The notes under the pieces are model-generated. The model was not told where the DNA came from and searched no databases. It saw nothing but the letters and a program-made list of their open reading frames with translations. This document shows, in pieces, positions 8,573 to 16,357 of a stretch of DNA of 64,000 nucleotides. Source of the stretch: a virus; IMG/VR virus record IMGVR_UViG_3300007072_000008, positions 1 to 64,000 of that record; one strand, written 5' to 3'. A program made the position numbers and the translations under genes. Position 1 is the stretch's first letter; the number at the start of each line of letters is the position of its first letter.

Positions 8573-8872
8573 ATGGAAAACATACCTTTACATAAAGATC
8601 TAATTAACCCCCCTGAAGAGTCTTTGCATCAATTGTTTTCAAATATAATCGAAAACGGACAGAAGATATTGACTTTATTCGTAGAACAAAAAGATTATGT
8701 TGCGTTGGGCGAAATGTCATACGCTTTAAATTATGTCAAAGACGTAATTATCAAAGCAACCTTAAAACAAAGACCAACAACACCTAAATTAGACAACCGC
8801 GAAAATCCTTCAGATGATAGCTGGATTACTGAGTTAGAAAATAAATTGCTCATGACAAAAAATAAATCTTAA
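8573..8872 (+). CDS. Hypothetical protein on the opposite strand
   Basis: 99 residues, acidic, mostly helical, no known motif. It is one of the few plus-strand genes in this minus-strand region. It starts divergently from the membrane protein gene at 8543 and its end overlaps the convergent gene ending at 8869 by four bases. Confidence 0.6.
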   Translation: MENIPLHKDLINPPEESLHQLFSNIIENGQKILTLFVEQKDYVALGEMSYALNYVKDVIIKATLKQRPTTPKLDNRENPSDDSWITELENKLLMTKNKS

Positions 8873-9300
8873 AAGTTTTCGATAACATTATTCATATCTA
8901 CCGCTACTGCAGATGTCGTATCAATTGTGGGCAACAGTGCTATAGCACTGTTGTTTGATAACTTAAAAACATTTGCTGATACTTCTGTATTGTTGTTTCT
9001 TAGTTTATTCGTATACACTTCGTACACATTTCCTTCTATTTCTATAAAACTAGCTTTTTCCCCCAAATGTTTAACATTACATTTAATAGTACGATCTTTT
9101 TGCATACTTCTTACTAACAATTCAAATCCTATTAGTCGGCAACAGCTAGCTAAGATTTTTTGTTCTTGCTCACTTAATGTCTTGGGCACACTTTTGCTAT
9201 ATGAAACAACAAATACATATAAAGCCTCTATTTCTGCCCAATACTGGTCCAAAGAGGCGATCATCTGATTTAGAGCAATATTCTCTTCTTCAGTAATCAT
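8869..9300 (-). CDS. Hypothetical protein
   Basis: 143 residues. The N-terminal half is helical; the C-terminal half alternates hydrophobic residues and looks like beta structure. No family recognised. Its ATG overlaps the TGA of the upstream gene (ATGA), indicating coupling with the 9297-9539 gene. Confidence 0.7.
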   Translation of the reverse strand: MITEEENIALNQMIASLDQYWAEIEALYVFVVSYSKSVPKTLSEQEQKILASCCRLIGFELLVRSMQKDRTIKCNVKHLGEKASFIEIEGNVYEVYTNKLRNNNTEVSANVFKLSNNSAIALLPTIDTTSAVAVDMNNVIENF

Positions 9301-9539
9301 TTATAAAATAAATTATATAACTTGTTTACTGTGTTTATAAAATCTGCATGTGTGGGAAATATTTCCCATACATGATATATGTCATCATATTCGACTGTAG
9401 CAATAATTTTACCATCTTCAAATTCAATATCGGCTGTTCCTTCTTGAGAAATTAAACTAATATAATTGTGCGCTTTCACTATAGTGTAATTGTGCTGCAA
9501 AACAAAATGATCCAGGAACATGTTATATATATCATACAT
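9297..9539 (-). CDS. Small hypothetical protein
   Basis: 80 residues, Tyr- and Ile-rich, with a short acidic beta-like segment (D-I-E-F-E-D-G-K-I-I-A-T-V-E-Y). It lies between two minus-strand genes of unknown function, coupled by ATGA to the next. No family recognised. Confidence 0.65.
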   Translation of the reverse strand: MYDIYNMFLDHFVLQHNYTIVKAHNYISLISQEGTADIEFEDGKIIATVEYDDIYHVWEIFPTHADFINTVNKLYNLFYK

Positions 9540-9548
9540 AATTGTATC

Positions 9549-9989
9549 TTAATCAGATAAATCTTCACAGTGTTTCATCACCAATTTTTCATATTCCATC
9601 CATTTAGTTACTGCCCCATCCAACCACTCTTCGATGTCGTGATGTGTATTGTTATACTCTGTGTAAGCGTCTATCCATTCTTTGATAGTAAGAGTACATT
9701 CTTTACTTTTACTGTTTTTGAACGTCGATAACTGATCATTAATCACTGTAAGTTTAGCAAACATATCGTTTAATTTCGACCATCGGCTTGTGATGATTGC
9801 GAAATCTCTACTAATCTCGTCCATCTTTTCCTGTAGATGATTGGCATGGGTATAACAGAATTGTCGTGTATATTCATGTGCTTTGCGAGATTCATATATT
9901 AATTCTTTTATATTCTCGGTCAATCTATGGTGACATTTATATAAATCACTGAAATGAGTTTGAAACTTTTTGAGTACGTTGTTTTTCAT
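9549..9989 (-). CDS. Helical/coiled-coil hypothetical protein
   Basis: About 146 residues from the ATG at 9989; a TTG six codons upstream is a weaker alternative. The composition is almost entirely helical with heptad-like hydrophobic spacing and many charged residues. No known domain. First gene of the 9.99-8.87 kb operon, divergent from the C39-like gene at 10068. Confidence 0.65.
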   Translation of the reverse strand: MKNNVLKKFQTHFSDLYKCHHRLTENIKELIYESRKAHEYTRQFCYTHANHLQEKMDEISRDFAIITSRWSKLNDMFAKLTVINDQLSTFKNSKSKECTLTIKEWIDAYTEYNNTHHDIEEWLDGAVTKWMEYEKLVMKHCEDLSD

Positions 9990-10067
9990 AGTGGTGAATT
10001 GTAGCAAAAGTTTTTACACTTGTTGGTAAATTAAAGGTAAATTCAATCTAAATTAGAAAATAAGATT

Positions 10068-10631
10068 ATGAACTGGTATAAAAGACATAACACTCCATTG
10101 GGGGTTATTCGAGAGGTATTGAAAGATCAGACCGACCTGCAAGCTCAAGATACACACTTTTCTTGTGGAGGAGCAACCATACAGAATCTTTTTAGACTGT
10201 TGCATCGTAAGTTACCTTCAGAAAAAGTTCTAAATCACAAGCTAAATACCCAACCAACCTCTGGCACTGCACCTAAAGCATTAGAAACATTTTTACAACG
10301 CAACAAAGTGCCATATACATACTATACGGATCAAGACGATGTAGAGGACATACTAAAACACGGAAATATTATTATCATAGAATATCAGGACTATAATAAT
10401 AATAAAAACCTCGAAGACCGACTTGCGTACACATCAAGTCATTTTGCAATTCTTGCTGGATATGACAACCGTTTCTTTTATATAATAGATAGTTATTTAC
10501 CCAAAAAAATGCCTACTAAAAGTGTAATTAAAAAAGTATTAAAAAACAAATTTTTACAAAATTGGAAAGCCCGATCTTATGATAAGCACACTTTAATGAA
10601 ACGTTGGGGTCTTATAATATCAGTCCGTTAA
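10068..10631 (+). CDS. C39-like cysteine peptidase with MNWYK N-terminus
   Basis: 187 residues. The N-terminus is M-N-W-Y-K, the tag shared with other plus-strand accessory genes. The rest resembles the papain-fold peptidase C39-like group: Cys33 in H-F-S-C-G-G-A, with a His in S-S-H-F-A-I-L-A-G-Y near residue 125 followed by D/N and I-I-D-S-Y. These fit a Cys-His-Asp catalytic set. C39 peptidases cleave leader peptides or act as bacteriocin-type proteases. It is a lone plus-strand gene between minus-strand operons; its end overlaps the convergent thioredoxin stop by four bases. Confidence 0.7.
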   Translation: MNWYKRHNTPLGVIREVLKDQTDLQAQDTHFSCGGATIQNLFRLLHRKLPSEKVLNHKLNTQPTSGTAPKALETFLQRNKVPYTYYTDQDDVEDILKHGNIIIIEYQDYNNNKNLEDRLAYTSSHFAILAGYDNRFFYIIDSYLPKKMPTKSVIKKVLKNKFLQNWKARSYDKHTLMKRWGLIISVR

Positions 10632-10933
10632 ATTGCATCATTTACAGCACATATTAATGACTGTTCGTTTAATAGACCCGTTAACTTACTAACCATATTC
10701 CCATTTTTAAATATAATCACTGTTGGCAGGGAATTAATATTGTATTTACCAGTAATATAAGGATTATTGTCTATATCTACTTTACCGAAAGTAACATTAG
10801 AAATACCAGATGCAACTTTTGATATTGTTTTATCTAATGCTTGGCATGGCTTGCACCAATCTGCGTAGAAGTCTACGACTACTGTTCCACTTACTATTTC
10901 ATTATCAAAATTTAGATCTGTGAAATATTTCAT
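10628..10933 (-). CDS. trx: Thioredoxin
   Basis: 101 residues, full thioredoxin length. The active site D-F-Y-A-D-W-C-K-P-C is at residues 21-30 with W-C-K-P-C intact, and the cis-Pro region S-L-P-T-V-I-I-F-K-N-G is present. It reduces disulfides and is a plausible electron donor for the phage class II ribonucleotide reductase, which needs re-reduction after each turnover. Two bases separate it from the CYTH gene upstream. Confidence 0.93.
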   Translation of the reverse strand: MKYFTDLNFDNEIVSGTVVVDFYADWCKPCQALDKTISKVASGISNVTFGKVDIDNNPYITGKYNINSLPTVIIFKNGNMVSKLTGLLNEQSLICAVNDAI

Positions 10934-10934
10934 A

Positions 10935-11486
10935 TTAAAACCTCAATTCATATTGATTGTTTAGATGTTTTCTGATTATAGAACCATAGCCTTTATCTAT
11001 TAATACAACCTGTGTACAATTCATAGCATTTAATACCTCTTCAATATATTCTTTAGAATCCCCTTCTATTTCACAATAGAAACCTAATTGGGGGATTTCG
11101 TCTATTTCTACTAAACACTTATTGAATAAATAACTATGTCGTTTTTTTTCGAATAAAAAAACCTTTTTATACCCCATTTCAGAAATCATTTTTTCAAATT
11201 TCACGCCATCTGAAACTAAAAATTCTACCTCGTTACGATGCTTTAGCTTATCACCCACTCTTTTTTGTTTTCTTTTAAATGTAACAATAAACTCTGTTTT
11301 ATTATCATAAATAGCCTCCCTTAATCGAAGAACTTCATGATTGCTATTATGTAAAGCGTTTTTGTCATAAAAGGAATTGATTTCTAATCTTTTGTATTGA
11401 AGTGTTGCTTTCTTTGTTAAAAAGCTTATAATTTCACTCTTTTGTTTCTCATTAATTTTAAATTTAGCTTCTAATTCACTTTGCAT
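10935..11486 (-). CDS. CYTH-domain protein (CyaB/ThTPase-like)
   Basis: 183 residues, the size of class IV adenylate cyclase/CYTH phosphatases. The signature E-L-E-A-K-F at residues 4-9 is the family's metal- and triphosphate-binding ExExK-type motif. It is followed by R-L-R near 52, T-F-K-R-K near 72 and a C-terminal E-I-E-G acidic strand. CYTH enzymes bind triphosphates and either form cAMP or hydrolyse inorganic or thiamine triphosphate; the sequence alone does not decide which. It overlaps the 11476-11721 gene and abuts thioredoxin. Confidence 0.85.
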   Translation of the reverse strand: MQSELEAKFKINEKQKSEIISFLTKKATLQYKRLEINSFYDKNALHNSNHEVLRLREAIYDNKTEFIVTFKRKQKRVGDKLKHRNEVEFLVSDGVKFEKMISEMGYKKVFLFEKKRHSYLFNKCLVEIDEIPQLGFYCEIEGDSKEYIEEVLNAMNCTQVVLIDKGYGSIIRKHLNNQYELRF

Positions 11487-11721
11487 ATAGATCCTGTTTA
11501 TATTCCTGTTCTAAGTGATAAGTAATATGCAATGCTAAAGCCAAAGCAGATACAACGCATTTCTGAAATGTATCATCAGCGTTGATTAATAAGCTTAAAG
11601 AACGTTGTGCATTATCCAAAGCACAGACAGCCCCATATAAAACTAATGTTCTTTCATGTTCAGTTAATGATAATTTGTCTAAAAATTCATTGGTCAATCG
11701 AGTTATTTCTTGATCATTCAT
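11476..11721 (-). CDS. Small helical hypothetical protein
   Basis: 81 residues, helical and acidic, with no recognised domain. Its start overlaps the end of the 11718 gene by four bases and its end overlaps the CYTH gene by eleven, so it is an internal member of a tightly packed minus-strand operon running from about 14.06 to 10.63 kb. Confidence 0.7.
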   Translation of the reverse strand: MNDQEITRLTNEFLDKLSLTEHERTLVLYGAVCALDNAQRSLSLLINADDTFQKCVVSALALALHITYHLEQEYKQDLYAK

Positions 11722-12392
11722 ATATATATTTTACCCTCCCCTTTACAATATTCGCAAATTTTGATTTTTGCGTTGTCATAAATATATCCATTACCGTTGC
11801 ACAAATGACAACCAGAGCAGTACATAGTAACAATTTCTTTTTTTTCTATATACGTCCGTTCTTGCCCTGAAAGTATCAAATCTATAGGTTCTGCTCTGTT
11901 GTATAAATTTATTTCTTCTATATTAAGAGTATTAATTACTATGTCTGTTATTGTAAAAGTGGCATCTTTGCCATATCCTGTTTTGATTAAAGTACATAAA
12001 ATACCGCGCCTATAACTTCCAGGATTTTGCACTCCTAATTTGGTAGCAATTGTTTTTATTTGTTGTATCACTCTATCAGTGAACTCTACTAATTTAAGCT
12101 GCATCTCATTATCGGAATTGGTATATATAAAACACCAAGATATTATTTTATTAAACAGAGATGCTTTTTCTGGTACAGGCTCACCATCAAACAGAATTTC
12201 TACTTCATTTTTTCCATTTTCCTTCTGTAGAAAATATTTTACAACAGGATATAATTCACCTATCAAACGAATCCTATGTGATCCTGTAAACATATTATAT
12301 GTTAAAGAGCGGATCCAATTTTTCCTGTCTGCAACTGTCATATTGTGTGCAGATCGTTCCTTATACCATCCTTGAATAGTTAAATTACCCAT
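11718..12392 (-). CDS. Hypothetical protein with DnaJ-type zinc-finger tail
   Basis: 224 residues. Most of the protein matches nothing I recognise. The last about 35 residues hold C-S-G-C-H-L-C-N-G-N-G and C-E-Y-C-K-G-E-G, resembling one half of a DnaJ Cys-rich zinc module (CxxCxGxG). Zinc binding and a protein- or nucleic-acid-binding role are inferred. It overlaps both neighbours by a few bases. Confidence 0.75.
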   Translation of the reverse strand: MGNLTIQGWYKERSAHNMTVADRKNWIRSLTYNMFTGSHRIRLIGELYPVVKYFLQKENGKNEVEILFDGEPVPEKASLFNKIISWCFIYTNSDNEMQLKLVEFTDRVIQQIKTIATKLGVQNPGSYRRGILCTLIKTGYGKDATFTITDIVINTLNIEEINLYNRAEPIDLILSGQERTYIEKKEIVTMYCSGCHLCNGNGYIYDNAKIKICEYCKGEGKIYI

Positions 12393-12699
12393 TAATTACC
12401 TCTTGTTTTTTTGTTTTATTAATCTCAGCGATTATTTCGTTAAATTTATTTTCAGCCTGTTGTGCAAAATTAGAAAAAGCATCCTCTATAGAAGATGCTT
12501 CAATTAAGAAATCTATTGGGATTCTTCCTATTTGACCATTAGGCATAGGAGTGGTAAAAATGGCTGATCCTTCATACACTGTTATAGGAACCCCTTCTTT
12601 TAAGGCTAGCTCTGAATCTATAGCAGTATATTTGCTAACTTTACCTAGATTCTCTACGACATATTCTTCAACGGTTCTAATAACTAATGGTTTTCCCAT
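12385..12699 (-). CDS. Hypothetical protein
   Basis: 104 residues; a mixed beta-rich N-terminal part followed by a C-terminal helix rich in Glu, Asn and Lys. No family recognised. Ends overlapping the downstream gene and lies nine bases from the upstream one, in the same operon. Confidence 0.7.
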   Translation of the reverse strand: MGKPLVIRTVEEYVVENLGKVSKYTAIDSELALKEGVPITVYEGSAIFTTPMPNGQIGRIPIDFLIEASSIEDAFSNFAQQAENKFNEIIAEINKTKKQEVING

Positions 12700-12708
12700 A
12701 AGCTCGTC

Positions 12709-12981
12709 TCAGTTTTCTAATATTTTGTACAAATTCGCACCCAACCACTTTAGTTCAGCATTTAAAGCTTTTTTTCTCGTAGTAAATGGCCCCAATTTAG
12801 GACCATTCACCAACTTTAAATCGGCAAACCATTGCACATCGTCTTTAACAATCACAGGTTCTACATAGCTAACTCTCTTAATTTTATTTTTACCAATCTT
12901 TAATAGTGGTTTTAATTCATCATAATATACAAAACGCAAGTCGCCGTTAGGTAGTATAAAAATATTATATACTTTTGGCAT
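12709..12981 (-). CDS. Small conserved phage-type protein
   Basis: About 90 residues from the ATG at 12981; a GTG at 12990 is possible but less likely. The pattern R-F-V-Y-Y-D-E-L-x-P-L-L, V-E-P, W-F-A-D-L and G-P-F-T-T-R-K-K-A-L-N-A-E-L-K-W-L resembles a small hypothetical family I recall from phages and bacteria, whose C-terminus reads G-P-F-x-T-R-x-x-A-L-x-A-E-x-x-W-L. Function unknown. It immediately follows the frameshifted PAS gene. Confidence 0.7.
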   Translation of the reverse strand: MPKVYNIFILPNGDLRFVYYDELKPLLKIGKNKIKRVSYVEPVIVKDDVQWFADLKLVNGPKLGPFTTRKKALNAELKWLGANLYKILEN

Positions 12982-12982
12982 A

Positions 12983-13394
12983 TTATTCACCCAGTAGCTG
13001 TTTAACAGCCACGTAATATAAGTTCTTTCCTTCCCGAGAAATGGGAGTGATAGACATAAATTCTGTTGTCTTTTGTTTTGATTTATAAATGTTTATAATA
13101 TGGCCAAACCATGTTTTACCAGATTTTAAGACATTCCACATATCTTTATAAAATGCAGAATCATGGCATTCAGATTTAAATAATCTTGGGTTTTTCCCAA
13201 TGACCTCTGTTTTTTTTATAACCAGTGTGGTTTTCAAACGCCGGATTGACCCAAATAATGTTAGCATTTTCGTCTGTAATAATTACTGGATTGGGTACAT
13301 GTGTAATAGCTTCATATAATATTTCTAATAAAATACACTCATTCGAAATTTGCTCTGACAATTTTACCAATTCTATGATTGTGCTTATTTGCAT
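12983..13394 (-). pseudogene. PAS-domain protein interrupted by a frameshift at an A8 run
   Basis: Two overlapping frames together encode one PAS domain. The first (from the ATG at 13394 with an AGGAAA site) reads through I-T-D-E-N-A-N-I-I-W-V-N-P-A-F-E-N-H-T-G-Y-K-K. The second continues T-E-V-I-G-K-N-P-R-L-F-K-S and ends ...Q-L-L-G-E. This is the classic PAS sequence order. The break is at eight A residues on the coding strand (13210-13217); seven would restore the frame. PAS domains are small sensor or dimerisation modules. Mutation, sequencing error or productive slippage are all possible. Confidence 0.8.
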
Positions 13395-13424
13395 AAATTT
13401 CCTAAAACCATAACACATATGGTA

Positions 13425-14060
13425 CTATAAAAAATTCCACTTCCTCTGCAAAATTCCCATATACTTTATAAAATCTCCCCAACAGTGCCCTCGCTCCTGA
13501 CATGTTACTGCTTTGTGTATTACATAATTCTCTTTATCAATATTTAACCAATAAGACGGATATGCATTCACAAATATTGTTCGACATTCTAAACCGTGTT
13601 TCCTTCTGATTTGTGTACTATAATCTTCAACATAACAATGATAATTGTTAAAGTTTATATCATCAAATTTTAAGCCGTGCTTACGGTTTATTACTGCTAC
13701 ACAAGCATCAACAGTTGTTAAAATTTTAGATTCGTTAGCATTTGCCCATTCATATTTAATGAGTTTAAAATTGTTATCGTTAATCGCTCCTTCAACCCCT
13801 AATATCCCAAAATTGGGGTACTGATAAATTGTGTGTAATAAAAAATCTATAAAATTAGGACAAAAAGAAACATCTTCATGTATAAACATAATTATGTCAT
13901 TTGAAGCATTATCGATAGTTTGATTATAACTAGTAGCTGGCGGGATAGTATCTGATAAGCTAAGGAATTGATAATTATGATTATTAGAATTGTTAAGACT
14001 AGGTTCTAAGTAATTAGAAAAGGCCACAGGATTATGGCGTATAGAAGCAATAGTTAACAT
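13425..14060 (-). CDS. Glycosyltransferase (GT-A, Glyco_tranf_2_5-like)
   Basis: 211 residues. N-terminal I-A-S-I-R-H, then Y-N-Q-T-I-D-N-A-S-N-D-I-I-M-F-I-H-E-D-V with an E-D metal/nucleotide-sugar motif. A catalytic-type region follows (V-D-A-C-V-A-V-I-N, then F-D and Y-H-C-Y-V-E-D-Y). These fit a compact GT-A fold transferase of the kind named Glyco_tranf_2_5. Phage transferases modify DNA bases, virion proteins or host surface sugars; nothing here decides which. First gene of the minus-strand operon after the tRNA cluster. Confidence 0.75.
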   Translation of the reverse strand: MLTIASIRHNPVAFSNYLEPSLNNSNNHNYQFLSLSDTIPPATSYNQTIDNASNDIIMFIHEDVSFCPNFIDFLLHTIYQYPNFGILGVEGAINDNNFKLIKYEWANANESKILTTVDACVAVINRKHGLKFDDINFNNYHCYVEDYSTQIRRKHGLECRTIFVNAYPSYWLNIDKENYVIHKAVTCQERGHCWGDFIKYMGILQRKWNFL

Positions 14061-14064
14061 AAAC

Positions 14065-14153
14065 GGAAGCGATAGGATTCGAACCTATGGTGCATCTTTA
14101 TGACACACGGGAGTTTAGCAAACTCCTGCATTAAGCCGCTCTGCCACGCTTCC
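14065..14153 (-). tRNA. tRNA-Ser(GCT)
   Basis: 89 nt with a 7-bp GGAAGCG/CGCTTCC acceptor stem, anticodon stem GGAGT/ACTCC around loop TTGCTAA, a long variable arm typical of Ser, and T-arm GGTTCGAATCC. No CCA encoded. Confidence 0.95.
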
Positions 14154-14202
14154 CAATGTTGATGTAATCACTGAATTAATCAGCGACTGCAACCCTCGGG
14201 AA

Positions 14203-14278
14203 TGCTCCCGACCGGAATCGAACCGGCGATCTCTTCCTTGAAAGGGAAGCGATGTGAGCCAACCACATCTGCAGGAGC
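14203..14278 (-). tRNA. tRNA-Glu(TTC)
   Basis: Acceptor GCTCCTG/CGGGAGC, D-arm GATGT/ACATC, anticodon arm CTTCC-CTTTCAA-GGAAG, T-arm GCCGG-TTCGATT-CCGGT. Its 5' end overlaps the opposite-strand tRNA-Lys-like relic. Confidence 0.9.
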
Positions 14279-14331
14279 TAGATGCACTAGACTTTTAAAT
14301 CTAAGGTCTCCAGGTTCGTTTCTTCTCCCTA
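14268..14331 (+). pseudogene. tRNA-Lys(TTT)-like relic
   Basis: A plus-strand segment aligns with a typical tRNA-Lys from the D-loop on: CACTAGACTTTTAAATCTA anticodon arm, AGGTC variable loop, CCAGGTTCG T-arm start and TTCTCCC acceptor end. It lacks about five T-arm bases and any matching 5' acceptor strand, which has been replaced by the tRNA-Glu gene. Probably a decayed tRNA. Confidence 0.35.
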
Positions 14332-14333
14332 AA

Positions 14334-14411
14334 TACGACGGACAGAATTCGAACCTACAGTGAGTGTTTTTCACTCGGTCACTTTGGAGGCAAATTATAC
14401 TATCGCGTAGA
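14334..14411 (-). pseudogene. Degenerate tRNA-like sequence
   Basis: A T-arm-like GTAGG-TTCGAAT with weak stem pairing and a GAGTG/CACTC hairpin with a five-base loop are recognisable, but the acceptor strands pair over only three bases. Probably a decayed tRNA; identity cannot be assigned. Confidence 0.3.
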
Positions 14412-14415
14412 ATAC

Positions 14416-14488
14416 TGCCCTGCTAGGATTCGAACCTAGAACCTTGGGATCCAAAGTCCCCTGCGCTAACCGATTGCGCCACAGGGCA
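14416..14488 (-). tRNA. tRNA-Gln(TTG)
   Basis: Perfect acceptor TGCCCTG/CAGGGCA. Anticodon loop CTTTGGA (anticodon TTG), T-arm CTAGG-TTCGAAT-CCTAG. Confidence 0.93.
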
Positions 14489-14532
14489 ATTAGAAGAAGT
14501 CAGAGTGCATGATCCTCAGACTGTCTATTAAT

Positions 14533-14600
14533 TAGATCCAATTCGTTTCGAACGAACTGCGGGTTTTCTGCCGCCAATTCGTATAACCGTTGCACAGCAT
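14533..14600 (-). pseudogene. Degenerate tRNA-like sequence
   Basis: A good T-arm (GTTCG-TTCGAAA-CGAAT) and a D-arm-like GTGCAACGGTTATAC are present. The anticodon arm has an eight-base loop without U33, and no 5' acceptor partner for the 3' GGATCTA is visible. Likely a decayed tRNA. Confidence 0.3.
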
Positions 14601-14603
14601 AAA

Positions 14604-14674
14604 CTACCCCACAAGGAATCGAACCCCGACTAAAACGTTCAGAGCGTTTCGTGCGACCATTACACTATGAGGCA
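14604..14674 (-). tRNA. tRNA-Gln(CTG)
   Basis: Acceptor TGCCTCA/TGGGGTA (with wobble pairs), anticodon arm AAACG-CTCTGAA-CGTTT, T-arm CGGGG-TTCGATT-CCTTG. A second Gln isoacceptor beside tRNA-Gln(TTG). Confidence 0.9.
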
Positions 14675-14683
14675 AAAGGATTA

Positions 14684-15350
14684 TTAGTATAATCCATTAA
14701 TATGTAGAACTTTATGACTTACAACAACAGAAGGATTTGCATTACCATTCCAATTTGGGATAAAAAATTCTCTACTAGTAGCTGGTTCTGTAAGTCGTTG
14801 CCAACCTGCTCTGTTTAAAATTTCTTGATATATACGGGAACGAGCATTGTTATGTTTTTTATCCTTATTCCTAAATATATGAGATCTGGTAGCATAATAA
14901 CTAATTTTTATAGGCAACCCATTAATGGACTGAAAAAATTCATACAATTTTGCAACAAGTTGCTCATTCTTTTTGTTAGCTAAATATTTTTTTCCCACAC
15001 GACTATAATCACTTACACCTTCTTTATTAGACCATTCTTGCTCTTCACAATTGCTTTCCCAGCCAAATGAAACATCGCATAACGCAAATGCATTAGAATC
15101 ATCATATAAAGACAATTCAGTATATAATGCTAAATCAATAATACGACATGCATAAGTTGCATATACCCTTCTACGAATGGTATAATCCTCATCGTAATTT
15201 ACTACCTTAGCATTGTTGAATATCTGTTCAAAACTCTTTATGGCTAAATTAATTGCTTGTACAGCATCAACACCTAACTGTCTTGTTGGTAACTGTTTTA
15301 ATCTTGGAGGTAAAAAAGATATTTTTTTTCCATATTTTAGTTTTATACAT
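14684..15350 (-). pseudogene. Hypothetical protein gene interrupted at an A8 run
   Basis: The long C-terminal frame is open from 14684 back to about 15359 but has no ATG or GTG start, only an internal TTG at 15115. The ATG at 15350, nine bases after the upstream gene's stop, begins M-Y-K-T-K-I-W-K-K and meets eight A residues (15322-15329). With seven A's the frame continues I-S-F-L-P-P-R-L-K-Q-L and runs to the end, giving about 222 residues. No family recognised. The lesion is the same kind and direction as in the PAS gene. Confidence 0.7.
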
Positions 15351-15358
15351 ATTGTTAA

Positions 15359-15751
15359 CTATTCCTTTATAATTTGCGCATATACTTTATTTGGGGCCTG
15401 CTTAAAATACTTATTCAGAGCAGGACATAACCATGCTAGGTGACCTGTATTATCTTTGTACCAATACCCTGTCATATCAGATACTTTATTATCCACCAAT
15501 GTTAAAGCAATGGTTGAACCATCAAATGGATTATTGGAAAAAAGTAGCTTTACTTTTTCATGCCCTCCGGCATACTTATCTAAAAGATCATCTGTGCCAG
15601 AAACAAGACCTTCCATTTTAAGGTCTCTTAACTCGTCATCAAAATACCAGAATCGTTCACCTTGACTATTAACAACTTTGTAGGGGTAAATCGTGTAAAT
15701 CATATATGGAATGTGGTTTACTTTTACCGCGAAAATAGCCTTTTTAAACAA
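15359..15751 (-). CDS. Hypothetical protein (DUF6717-like pattern)
   Basis: 130 residues, mostly beta. The pattern I-Y-P-Y-K, W-Y-F-D-D-E-L-R-D-L-K-M-E-G-L-V-S-G-T-D-D-L-L-D is reminiscent of the small DUF6717 family; this is recollection only. It directly precedes the A8-frameshifted gene, in the same orientation. Function unknown. Confidence 0.65.
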   Translation of the reverse strand: MFKKAIFAVKVNHIPYMIYTIYPYKVVNSQGERFWYFDDELRDLKMEGLVSGTDDLLDKYAGGHEKVKLLFSNNPFDGSTIALTLVDNKVSDMTGYWYKDNTGHLAWLCPALNKYFKQAPNKVYAQIIKE

Positions 15752-15780
15752 TATACTTACGGTTCACCACAGTAAGGGAA

Positions 15781-15853
15781 TGGGCGATAAGGGATTTGAA
15801 CCCCTGACCTCTCGGATGTAGACCGAATGCTCTAGCCGCTGAGCTAATCGCCC
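15781..15853 (-). tRNA. tRNA-Val(TAC), unusual C33
   Basis: Acceptor GGGCGAT/ATCGCCC, D-arm GCTC/GAGC, anticodon arm TTCGG-TCTACAT-CCGAG, T-arm AGGGG-TTCAAAT-CCCTT. The base 5' of the TAC anticodon is C rather than the nearly universal U33. Confidence 0.85.
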
Positions 15854-15856
15854 GGA

Positions 15857-15930
15857 TGGAGACGGTGAGAATCGAACTCACAACAGATTGGTTGCAAACC
15901 ATTCTCGCTACCCTTAGCACATGCGTCCCC
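15857..15930 (-). tRNA. tRNA-Ala(TGC)
   Basis: Acceptor GGGGACG/CGTCTCC, anticodon arm AATGG-TTTGCAA-CCAAT (one A-A mismatch), T-arm GTGAG-TTCGATT-CTCAC. The acceptor sequence is typical of tRNA-Ala. Confidence 0.85.
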
Positions 15931-15963
15931 GAAAATACTATTAACTTTTGATAGAGCAGTCTA

Positions 15964-16037
15964 TAGCGGCTCTGGGACTCGAACCCAGCTTGAAAGCTTA
16001 TGAGGCTTTCCAGACCACCATGGCCTTGCCAGCCGCA
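15964..16037 (-). tRNA. tRNA-Met(CAT)
   Basis: Anticodon arm AAAGC-CTCATAA-GCTTT, T-arm CTGGG-TTCGAGT-CCCAG, acceptor GCGGCT/AGCCGC with an unpaired 1-72 position. The anticodon stem lacks the GGG/CCC of initiators, so it is an elongator Met, or a CAU tRNA-Ile if modified. Confidence 0.85.
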
Positions 16038-16041
16038 ATCA

Positions 16042-16086
16042 AATAACAGACAAGTTTTGTTGAGTTAACCATCCAATACTGGTCTG
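16042..16086. terminator. Inverted repeat between gene and tRNAs
   Basis: ATAACAGAC and GTCTGTTAT form a 9-bp inverted repeat with a long AT-rich loop. It could be a weak terminator or a processing stem between the 16135 gene and the tRNA genes. Confidence 0.3.
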
Positions 16087-16134
16087 TTATATTCTCCACA
16101 TACTAACACCCTAAAAACCCTTCTTGTTCACGAT

Positions 16135-16329
16135 TTATTTTTTACTGTTTAAGCTTTTAGATTCTAACAACTCTTTGGCTAGCTCTTCAAGCTCATCTTC
16201 CCATTCATTCATAGCTTTATTATAATCTGAATCTACTTCTTCTGATAATTGTTTTATAGGTCTAAATCTCCATAAAATTTGCATAGCATTTAACTTGCTA
16301 ATTATTTCATCAACCATTTTATCATCCAT
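16135..16329 (-). CDS. Small acidic helical protein
   Basis: 64 residues, strongly acidic and helical (W-E-D-E-L-E-E-L-A-K-E-L-L). No family recognised. Its leader carries the recurring GCGGTAAAAAAA motif followed by an AGAGG ribosome site. Same orientation as the 16358 gene upstream. Confidence 0.6.
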   Translation of the reverse strand: MDDKMVDEIISKLNAMQILWRFRPIKQLSEEVDSDYNKAMNEWEDELEELAKELLESKSLNSKK

Positions 16330-16357
16330 TGATACCTCTGTTCTTTTTTTACCGCAA

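Noticed and set aside
1900-14060. Lysis cassette (endolysin/holin) among the small envelope genes
   Set aside because: Membrane and lipoproteins are present but no lysozyme, amidase or peptidase motif of an endolysin was seen; the C39-like protein is not a typical endolysin.
14180-14374. ORF over tRNA-Glu and neighbours; likewise 18394-18741 over several tRNAs
   Set aside because: Translations of tRNA genes, not proteins.
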